In this document: positions 57,201 to 64,000 of the stretch, in pieces
Numbering within the stretch: the stretch's first letter is position 1
Layout of the letters: every line of letters starts with the position of its first letter
Assembly: GCF_910591885.1 (NCBI RefSeq)
Contig: NW_025963552.1
Location: 4,836,001-4,900,000 of the forward strand
DNA: 64,000 nt
From: Bombus terrestris
Taxonomy: Eukaryota > Arthropoda > Insecta > Hymenoptera > Apidae
Reading direction: 5' to 3'
The notes under the pieces: model-generated
What the model was told of the DNA's origin: nothing
Databases searched by the model: none
Seen by the model: only the letters and a program-made list of their open reading frames with translations
Position numbers and translations under genes: made by a program

Positions 57201-57985
57201 TTATTTCAATGATACATAAAAAATTAATTTTTGCGTGGGAACCAATAAAAGAGTTAACAGAAGCAGAAGTAGATACAATTCTATGTGAAAATCATAATGA
57301 AATTATGATTATAGGACACTTAGGAGTGCAAAAAACATCAAAGAATTAAAGAAAAATATAAAATAGCAGATTTAGTGGAAAAGGTAGAAACTTTTATCAA
57401 AAATTGTGATGCATGTTAAAAGAAAAAACTAACGCGAATTCGACCCAAGGAAATACCAATTATTTCAGACACACCTTTGCAACCAAACGATAAAATAGCA
57501 ATGGATATCATTGGACCAACGATGAAAACAAAACGAGGAAATCAATTCATACTTTTGATTCACGACGAACTGACAAAATATTTAATATTAGTACTTTTGA
57601 ACACCCAACAGACAGAGTCAATTATTAACGCTATTTTGGTACACTACAGTTATATTTTCTCAGCACAAAGAACAATTTTGACGGATCAAGGACAAAACTT
57701 TGTGAGCGAACTAATGATTAAGTTTGATGAAGCTTTCAAAATCAAACAGAATAAAACCACATCTTTCCACCCTCAAGCCTACGGATCCCTAGAAAGAACG
57801 CATGCTGTAGTGAAAGATTTGATACGAACTAGTTTACGCGATAACAATAGAGAATGGGATGATGTTTTGAATTTTAATTGTTTAAGATATAATACTTCGA
57901 TTCACGAAGCTATTCTTCTCGCCATTTGAATTATCTTTCGGAAGGAAAGCTAACTTGCCCTTCGTGATAGCCAAAACTATGGGTT
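54267..57985 (+). pseudogene. Ty3-beta-like pol: protease, RT, RNase H, integrase core
   Basis: Protease has an intact DTG ('QLIDTGAGINLI', about 54357) and 'EDGIIGLPCL' (about 54550). RT begins near 54850, is stopped by TGA 55059-55061, passes 'FFSALDLSLGFHQI' and is cut by mariner at 55231; it resumes at 56027 with 'MPFGLKNAPATFQRMMD' and a box reading HLDD instead of YLDD. RNase H fragments follow ('TTDASN', 56598; 'EKELSAIIWAMKRLRQYL', 56708), then the integrase zinc-binding remnant (about 57300-57420) and core with D ('MDIIGPT'), D ('TDQGQNF') and E ('GSLERTHA') over 57477-57929. Confidence 0.88.
55232..56024 (+). mobile_element. mariner element, internally deleted
   Basis: A 793-bp element with about 26-bp terminal inverted repeats (caggtctgtaaatatgaaac and its counterpart at 56001-56023, with one or two mismatches) lies between TA duplications (55230-55231 and 56025-56026). 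A helix-turn-helix remnant ('CFEWFKKI', about 55440) is followed by the C-terminal half of the transposase: 'HDNAPSHT' (about 55656), 'LDLAPSDYHLF' (the D34D region, about 55746) and 'SDQHFTSYENVRKW'. The region with the first catalytic Asp is deleted. Full mariners are about 1.3 kb. It sits precisely inside the Ty3 RT. Confidence 0.92.
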
Positions 57986-58690
57986 TAAGGGCATATTCTA
58001 GTCTACAAATTCGAAAAAATCGAAAAAAATTTTTTTTATATTTCCAAAGTATCGACATTCAAGAATATGCCCTTAAAAGGATTTTTCAAAATTTCAAATA
58101 TTTTATGAGTTACAGCTATTTTTACATTTGCTCCAGTCCGACCGGAACAAATGAACAGTAGACGGTAGACGTTGCCCGAGTACCTACGTATGAATATACC
58201 TCATGAAATATTTATTGTATTTTATCCCCTTTTAATGTATTTTTGATTCAATGATTCAATTTGAACTATATTTGGGTTCTGAAACCCAAAATAATAACGA
58301 ATCGTTAAATTCGTTAATATGGACTTTTGCTCCGAAGCGCATCCACGCAGGAACGCAGACAATTCAAATTTTCACTTTCCTTGCAGTATGTATTTTTAAT
58401 GAAGCTTTTATACCCATATTAAAAATCTTAAGTGTCATGGGAATCACGATTGGCCCAGAAACTCGTGAAGTCGCAATCAGGCGAGACGAGGTTCGTATCG
58501 AGCGCTCTGAACTCCGAGCTTCAGAGGCATCAAAGGAAGCCAGGACTGCTCGTCTCCATGAAAGAACTTCGGACAATGAGCATTTTCAAGTAGAGGAAGG
58601 TTTCTTGTAGGGAGTAGGAATCGCCGATTAAAAATATGTAAGTATGCTGTACCATTCTATGAGTAATATTGCCGGAAACTTGTCTCAAAA
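57985..58690 (+). mobile_element. Mutator-like fragment inserted in Ty3 integrase
   Basis: The Ty3 frame stops near 57980 and resumes near 58691; between them lies a foreign segment. Its left end has an inverted repeat (57986-58000 with about 58063-58077: 'ttaagggcatattct' and its complement). A non-coding stretch then resembles the one before the 6.9-kb copy, and a transposase C-terminus follows. Exact borders and any 9-bp target duplication are unclear. Confidence 0.6.
58270..58631 (+). pseudogene. Mutator-like transposase, C-terminal end
   Basis: It begins inside the motif 'NNNESLNSLIW' shared with the 6.9-kb copy and continues through 'IGPETREVAIRRDEVRI' and a Glu/Arg-rich helix to 'GFL*GVGIAD'. 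The in-frame TAG at 58608-58610 replaces an aromatic residue of the family, and the natural end is TAA 58629-58631. The N-terminal and central parts are missing. Confidence 0.7.
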
Positions 58691-58888
58691 CTTTAAACGT
58701 GTAGAGAGAGAGATTATGTTCTTATTCATAATGATCATGAGAAAAATAGGTTGGACATTGAATGGTTAGGGCCATGCAGAATTCACCAAATTAAAACTCC
58801 GTATTACGGGATTTTGATTGATAGTGTTATTAAGAAAATCCATGGTAATCGTTTGAAAACTTATTTCTCAGAACGAGATCCACCCTAA
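58691..58888 (+). pseudogene. Ty3-beta-like integrase C-terminus
   Basis: The frame carries 'YVLIHNDHEKNRLDIEWLGPCRI' and 'KKIHGNRLKTYF', ending with TAA at 58886-58888. This is the chromo/GPY-like tail region that follows the integrase core in Ty3 elements. It belongs to the pol gene that stops near 57985 and is separated from it by the Mutator-like insertion. Confidence 0.75.
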
Positions 58889-59682
58889 AGTAATTCTCAG
58901 TATTAGCACCATTGATCCAACCAAAAATCCTGAATTGCCTTTTGAAAAACATGAAACTATACAAAACAAAGTTCCAATGCAGCTGGTGACGCTATTGGAT
59001 GTTATAAAGCAATTGAAAAAAAAGAAAAAAAAAAAAGAATCTGGCTTCAAGAATACGGAGATCCAAGTAGCAGATAAAGGAGATCAAAGATAAAGGTCAT
59101 TCAAAACACCATTAAAAGACCGACAGTTCGAGTCAACATTTATACCGAGGTGCCAACTTCAAGGGGACGCGTCAGGGGAATCGTCGATTGGAATCGAAAG
59201 TTGTACGTAAAGAGTCGAAAGCGGAATTTGTTAATAAATATACTGTTAAACACCACCGAGTATTTCTTTGGCACCCTACACGCACATATAACATTATCGG
59301 AAAATATAAAAAAAGCAATATATAAGTAAGCGTGTATGCGAGAATGATACAACGTATGGTGATAATCGTTTAATGCTAAAAAGATATTTTCTTGATGTAT
59401 ACGACCATAGCTTATTAACACTTAGTCAACCGCGCCCGCACAGGCCAACCTATACGCTGTCCACCGTGCATTTTTCTAAGTAAGGACTAATATTCACTAA
59501 TACTTGAAAAATAGAGAAGTCTACAAATTATTTAAATGGTCAATTATATTTTGCGGTAATGATTTTGTTTAACGAGTTCACATATTGTTTATACAAAACA
59601 TCAAATTAAAAGTATAAAAAGATATAGTCAAAATTAAAAACTTTAAATCTGATTGTTCGATTGGCTAAGTGTTGAGAAAAGT
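58889..59682. other. No gene recognised; probable 3' part of the Ty3 element
   Basis: The stretch 58900-59095 is A-rich and may be the non-coding 3' part of the Ty3 element. A purine run (about 59018-59036) could be a polypurine tract, but no LTR can be defined after it. Confidence 0.35.
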
Positions 59683-59687
59683 AAAAA
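59683..59687 (-). terminator. Pol III-type terminator after 5S rRNA
   Basis: Five A on the plus strand read as TTTTT on the minus strand, two bases past the 3' end of the 5S sequence. This is the usual RNA polymerase III stop. Confidence 0.65.
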
Positions 59688-59689
59688 GA

Positions 59690-59807
59690 GCCAACGCCAC
59701 ACGGAGTTTCCAAGCGGTCACCCATCTAAGTACTAACCGTGCCCAGCGCTGCTTGACTTTCGTGATCGGACGAGAACGAGTATTTCCAACGCGGTATGAA
59801 CGTTGGC
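59690..59807 (-). rRNA. 5S ribosomal RNA (gene or recent pseudogene)
   Basis: The minus strand starts GCCAACG and ends CGTTGGC, so the terminal helix I closes perfectly over 118 nt. Conserved internal blocks are present: 'ctcgtccgatcac', 'aagtcaagcagcg' (internal control region) and 'gttagtacttagatgggtgaccgc'. A T5 terminator follows. 5S rRNA is a component of the large ribosomal subunit. Small departures (for example 'ttggaaact' near the 3' side) leave open whether it is functional. It stands alone, not in a tandem array. Confidence 0.82.
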
Positions 59808-60320
59808 TGAGGTAATCAGTTTTGTTATTTCATGTTATCGAATAGACTAAATATTTAAGAAAACATACATGTATATATGAGGATAAATGGTATTTTCAGA
59901 CGTGCATACAGATATATAAAATTTTTCCTGGCTTCGTTTCCCAAACAACGGATTGTGAAGTTCCCTCATATAGGTACGCGTATACTTAAAAAGTAGCGAG
60001 TCAAGTGGAACTTCATAACTGATTTTCTGGAAAACCAAGTCTTGTGTCAAAAATTGTCACTTCATCCTCGACTTATTTTTGTATAGGAAATCAGGCCCTT
60101 TCGACTTGTACCATCATAATATTCTAATTTTCGCGCCTACTTCAATTTTGAAACTATTTAATTTCACTGGATTACGTATAACTACCAACAACAAAATACT
60201 AACTTTCACGAACGACACGGCTGTTGTGACAACGATCATACCCAAATCCACGTCATTCCATACTATCTGACAGCGGACCGTTAGATTTCGACTTGACCTT
60301 TGCACATGGCCCAACATTAC
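59808..60320. other. No gene recognised
   Basis: AT-rich sequence. The last five bases (attac) are the left target duplication of the following LTR. Confidence 0.5.
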
Positions 60321-60565
60321 TGTTAGGAAGATGATATATTTACACCGTACATGTGAATGTGTGTGTAAGCGTCAGAGGGTGTCCAGGTCAGAGTTGAGAC
60401 AAAAGGCGGTTGGAAAACGGTTAGAAGAATCTAGAGGAGTCGGTTGACAACAAGCGTGCGTGCAAGAAGATTGCCGAGGTCTTCAGAGTGTAATATATAT
60501 GTATAGCTGTTGTGTGTGAATAAAGAAAACTATTTGTATTTCCGAATCCTCTCTATACCTTAACA
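60321..60565 (+). repeat. Short solo LTR, 245 bp
   Basis: Starts TGTTAGGAAG and ends CTTAACA, with inverted TGTTA/TAACA ends and a perfect 5-bp duplication ATTAC (60316-60320 and 60566-60570). An AATAAA signal occurs near 60520. Size and duplication length fit a Copia-type LTR, but no coding sequence adjoins, so the class is inferred. Confidence 0.82.
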
Positions 60566-60888
60566 ATTACATTTTCCCCTTTACGTAGGGCGATTAACAA
60601 CACCAACAATCACAACCAGTAAAAACTGCAAGCATGCGACCAAGAAGAGTCTTTTTTAGTCTTGAGTCTAGTCTTGTGTACAGTTTGGCCGTGATTTGAA
60701 CTTCACTGTAATATTATACTTAATCAGTTTCGTGAATAAAAGCCTACTGCAAGTTTACGCCTCGGTCCGATTTAATTGCCATCGCCGAGGCTGTTTCTAT
60801 TGGCATCGAGACGATCGTAGAAAGAACGTTTCAAGTTCTGTTATTTCAGTTTCGAGTTTCTATCTAACCCCAACCTAACCCCAATCTA
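60566..60888. other. No gene recognised
   Basis: Short spacer between two related LTRs. A short 'ctaaccccaac' direct repeat lies at 60865-60885. Confidence 0.5.
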
Positions 60889-61442
60889 GAGGAGTCGGTT
60901 GACAACAAGAGTACGTGCAAGATGGTTGTCGAGGTCTTCACAGTGTAATATATGTAGTACCGTGGACAAAAGGCCTAAGATATCGGTCGAACCATAAACA
61001 ATGTGGCGAGAGCCGAGGCGTCGTCGGGGGCATCAATGTGTCGTCGGTCCCTCAAGTAAATAGTTTCGTAGAAAAGGCCTACGTGACCCTGGCCACGGGC
61101 TTTCGCGGAACACATGCGTGGTGGGGCTAAGAAAAGACAAAGAGATGCTAGCCCATGGGGTATTGGTTAGTTGGGAAATCGTGCAGTGTGAGTTGAGAAG
61201 CGAGGGTGAGCAAGTGCAGAGCCGGATAGTGTGAATCGGGAAGTCGAGAGGCAAGTATGATAATAAAACGTGCGACAATATTGTAATCAGTTCATTGTTT
61301 TGAATATCATTTGTTAAACCAAAACATCATTACTTGTCCTTCCTCTAAGACCCATTTAAGATACTACATATATATGTATAGCTGCTGTGTGTGAAATACA
61401 GCAAACTGTTTGTATTTCCGAATCCTCTCTATACCTTAACAA
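60889..61442 (+). repeat. Second copy of the short LTR, 5'-truncated and split
   Basis: Bases 60889-60952 and 61369-61442 together match the right two thirds of 60321-60565 (shared 'tctagaggagtcggttgacaac' in part, and 'tccgaatcctctctatacct'). The copy begins inside the LTR and is interrupted by another solo LTR. Confidence 0.82.
60953..61368 (-). repeat. Solo LTR, 'TGTAGTATCG' family relative, copy 4 (inverted)
   Basis: 416 bp from TGTAGTACCG to GATACTACA, between TATA duplications (60949-60952 and 61369-61372). It shares 'aggcctacgtgac..' with the inverted copy at 52105-52520, but is more diverged from the other three copies than they are from each other. Its insertion into the short LTR dates it as the younger of the two events. 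Confidence 0.78.
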
Positions 61443-61849
61443 GAATGTCTTATATGCTGTCATCGGGGCAGATAACTACGCGATAGCTCCGTGTAACGTA
61501 ATTTTCCTTCACCGCACATATGTTGGACGTTTCATAGGGGGCTTTGGCTTGGTTAGCCGCAACCTTATATTCAGCGATACGGAAGCCGTGCAACTCCTTT
61601 TAGAGCACGATGCACGCGATTATCGAAGTACTCTACCGTACGCTATGCTCGAGGAATTTAATTCGCTTTATCGAGAAAGCAATTAAAACGGCAAACTGGC
61701 GGTCTGTATCGTTATATCTATATCGGTCTGTATATCTGTTAATCGCCGCTTTACCGACAAAGTTGCTCCAAACTTCAACGTATTATAGATTCTTCAGAGT
61801 GAGCATTTTTAAATCTCGAGATATCCGATGCAAAATTGTCCCGGCAAAG
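61443..61849. other. No gene recognised
   Basis: Balanced composition with overlapping open frames of up to 99 codons that include LTR sequence at their start. No recognisable domain. Confidence 0.45.
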
Positions 61850-62100
61850 AAAATGCCTCTAGATACTAACGGAAGAAAGGTAGAAAACGAGTTGGTTCGT
61901 GTTACGTGAACAAAACCGATAGTTCGGTAATTTTTGGCGCTTCGTGCGACAAGTTTGTCTTTGACTTTGGCTACTTGTCAAATTCTATAATAATCATATT
62001 TATACTAGTAAATATCTTTTCTATTGCATAACAACAATGTCTAATCCAAATGAAGATTCGTTACACGCCCGCAACCCTAATCATGAGTCCGCATTGGACT
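61850..62100 (+). repeat. Unclassified repeat R1, copy 3
   Basis: Shares 'acttgtcaaattct', 'actagtaaatatc' and 'aatgaagattcgttacacgc' with the R1 copies at 12528-12835 and 13930-14240. Confidence 0.6.
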
Positions 62101-62122
62101 GTACATAATAATAAATTCAACG

Positions 62123-63052
62123 TGTTATGCCACGAGGCGTGGTATAAATCGTAATTCTAACCGTCGCTCGCGGTCCTACAGTGTCGCGGGCAGATCGCCT
62201 TACCTGCCCGACGGAAAACATACAATGTATTGACGAGTGTGTCGCGTAAAAAATATTTAACAAGTGATTAAAATGTCACGTTCTTTTATTTTCACTCAAT
62301 TTGTATAGTAATTCGGGCTGTTTCGGACTGATTAAGACTGACTTGGACGATTTTGGGGGTAGTATTTATATTCTTTTATTCGTGGGAGTGGGAAAAGACC
62401 TTGGGTGCACTTGTTAATGTCTTTGGGAGCGGGCAAAGTGACCGGACGCTACCTCGGTGATCACTCATGGTAAGGCGCTTGGAATTTGGCTGTCTTATCG
62501 CATAGGTAGTCGAATTTCTCCTGCGACAAGCGCATAGTTGTCACCAAGCAGCGGGTTCCAGAAACATCGATTTCGATCCGTTATTTCATCCGCACAAAGA
62601 AGATGGCATACGTGATCATAGACGCGAACGGTGACGTGACCCGAGCGTAGTGGGGGTCGTCTCCCCGAGAAGACAAAGAAATGATCGAAGGGCAATAAGT
62701 CTCATTTGAAGATTCTGATAGTATACATCGAGAGGTCTGATAAATAAAGTCGCCAAGTCTAACGAACATATCGAGAGATATCACAAAGTCGAGTCGAACT
62801 TCTGTAACACATTAACTGTATTTATCACTAAATAATTTGTGACGCTTCATTGTTATTAAATTGTTATTAAATATACAAGCTATATTAACCTGTTAATACA
62901 GTGTTAAATTCATTGAATTTACCTCTGTTATCTTAAAGAAAACAGAGGAGCGACTAATTCGCGGCGTCGATTATTAGAATCGTAGCGAGAATTTACGCCT
63001 CTCGCTGACGCGTGTTTCTCACGACCGCGTTTCTCCGCGAACGGTCGTAACA
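62123..63052 (+). repeat. Solo LTR, BEL/Pao-related family (copy 2)
   Basis: 930 bp from TGTTATGCC to GTCGTAACA, between perfect 5-bp duplications CAACG (62118-62122 and 63053-63057). It aligns with 24530-25130 over its whole length except for an insertion at 62240-62528. Its right end ('cgcggcgtcgattatta') resembles the right end of the BEL/Pao LTRs A-C, which suggests a related family. Confidence 0.85.
62240..62528 (+). repeat. LTR-like insertion nested in the solo LTR
   Basis: 289 bp from TGTCGCG to GCGACA, absent from the related LTR at 24.5 kb. Flanks are agtg (62236-62239) and agcg (62529-62532); the uninterrupted copy has agcg at that place, so this is a 4-bp target duplication with one later change. 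Confidence 0.72.
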
Positions 63053-63057
63053 CAACG

Positions 63058-63394
63058 ATTCCGCGTGACCAGATTGAGTAAATTTTTTATGTATTCAAGA
63101 ATGAAAAACACATATAAAATATATTCAAAGCGTACGTAACGTAGATCTAGTTTCGCACATTTCTGCATATTTTTGCATACATCTAGATATTTTTGTATAT
63201 TTTTTTATATTTAAGTATAAATTAATATTTCAAAACATAAAGAAGCTAATAATAAGTGAGTTGTCGTGCGTCCATATGTTTCATAACAAAATAACTCTGA
63301 TTCTTGGATACTTGTTGACACGTTTGCAAATTCTCCTGCTAGTTACATTTTTCTTGCCTTTATACATCTTTTTACACTTGTATTAGCTACCACA
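63058..63394. other. No gene recognised
   Basis: AT-rich sequence with 'atatttttgcatat'-like simple repetition around 63155-63215. Confidence 0.5.
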
Positions 63395-63396
63395 TA

Positions 63397-63711
63397 CACT
63401 GCTGCGAATAATTATAAACCCAACCCTATTTTTCAGATTTTTCATGATACTAAAACAAAAATTGGAAGAATCGTTTGTATAATATATTATAATATAAAAC
63501 AAAACTGAAGATAGAACAAACAAAAATTGTCTTCTTTCGAACTCTGGAAAAAATGAAATTTTCTTTTAAAATTGTGTTTCTGGCTGTGAAACAATATAAA
63601 TTCAATGTTAACTTTGTTATCCTTTTATTTAATATTTAGTGGATTTTCCCTTATTTTTTATTGCTTCTATCAATCTGTGAGGTACACTATCCACTGATTT
63701 GTTTAAAAACA
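63397..63711 (-). mobile_element. Tc1-like element, C-terminal end and terminal repeat
   Basis: A TA (63395-63396) precedes 'cactgctgcgaataattata', which has the look of a Tc1 terminal inverted repeat. On the minus strand a short frame ends 'SVDSVPHRLIEAIKNKG' to 'STKY' and stop (63629-63631), the characteristic C-terminus of Tc1 transposases. The catalytic domain is not seen; sequence to the right is unrelated. Confidence 0.7.
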
Positions 63712-64000
63712 GGAGAGATATATGTATTAAAGAATGGCACTGTCGTACTCAAATGGAGAGATTCTTGAGATTTATCAACAAAGCACACTCCTATCGCGGT
63801 ACCAAGTACAAGAAATGTTCGTGACATTCATGCTGCTTTTACAAGCCAATAGTCATTTGGAAAATTGAAACCACTAGCTGTTCTTGCATACAATAAAGTG
63901 TAGTATAGATTATTCGGATTAAATGGTTTCTTGTGCCACTACAATTAGAAAAGGACTCAAATTTGGCATTCAGTTTCTTCTGGAAATTACAGAAAAAAAA
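63712..64000. other. No gene recognised
   Basis: AT-rich sequence up to the window end. It does not continue the Tc1 transposase on the minus strand, so another junction lies near 63711. Confidence 0.45.

Larger units (their letters stand above)
51887..58888 (+). mobile_element. Ty3-beta-related element with five nested insertions
   Basis: Gag, protease, RT, RNase H and integrase in order on the plus strand, closely related to the element at 8.3-12.0 kb. Interruptions: solo LTR 52105-52520 (minus), solo LTR 52806-53207 (plus), LINE tail 53961-54254 (minus), mariner 55232-56024, and a Mutator-like piece about 57985-58690. Removing these leaves a continuous Ty3 gene order of roughly 4.4 kb. 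Confidence 0.88.

Noticed and set aside
59140..59421. Minus-strand frame near the Ty3 3' end
   Set aside because: No similarity, and the region is best seen as the non-coding tail or flank of the Ty3 element.
61387..61686. 99-codon open frame after the split LTR
   Set aside because: The first part is LTR sequence and the remainder has no recognisable similarity.

Overview
This window looks like repeat-rich nuclear DNA from an insect. Elements of Ty3/gypsy, BEL/Pao, Copia, Jockey-like LINE, mariner, Tc1 and Mutator-like type are nested in one another. A 5S rRNA copy resembles insect 5S by memory. A hymenopteran (bee or ant) host is my guess from this mixture; nothing in the sequence proves it. 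I could not recognise any host protein-coding gene. Almost every stretch of protein similarity belongs to a broken transposable element.

Layout. 1-1168: 3' end of a Ty3 element (called Ty3-alpha here) with its LTR. 1.2-5.9 kb: decayed Jockey-like LINE. 6.2 kb: 5S-derived fragment. 6.9-7.7 kb: Mutator-like transposase fragment. 8.1 kb: hairpin-ended LINE tail. 8.3-12.0 kb: reverse-strand Ty3 element (Ty3-beta). 12.5-16.0 kb: unclassified repeats, two families in two copies each. 16.2-18.9 kb: a third Ty3 lineage (Ty3-gamma) with its 3' LTR. 20.9 kb: tRNA-like sequence. 21.1-22.2 kb: internally deleted LINE on the minus strand. 24.5-25.1 kb: solo LTR.

26.0-44.7 kb is the most interesting part: a BEL/Pao array of the form LTR-internal-LTR-internal-LTR, with three LTRs of exactly 949 bp. 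A Ty3-alpha insertion sits at the same base in both internal regions. It is a nearly complete element in unit 1 and a solo LTR in unit 2. The 3' halves of the two units are almost identical while the 5' halves are visibly diverged. The middle LTR looks chimeric. The locus therefore records a series of recombination events.

47.2-51.4 kb: two inverted Copia fragments around a LINE 5' end that is split by a solo LTR. 51.9-58.9 kb: a Ty3-beta-related element interrupted five times (two solo LTRs in opposite orientation, a LINE tail, a mariner and a Mutator-like fragment), four of them with target-site duplications. 59.7 kb: a well preserved 5S rRNA sequence on the minus strand. 60.3-63.1 kb: several solo LTRs, two of them containing another LTR. 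63.4-63.7 kb: end of a Tc1 element.

The repeats do not act together as a pathway. The value of the window is its stratigraphy: insertion order, target duplications, LTR-LTR recombination and probable gene conversion. Element classes rest on protein motifs read by eye. No database search was possible.
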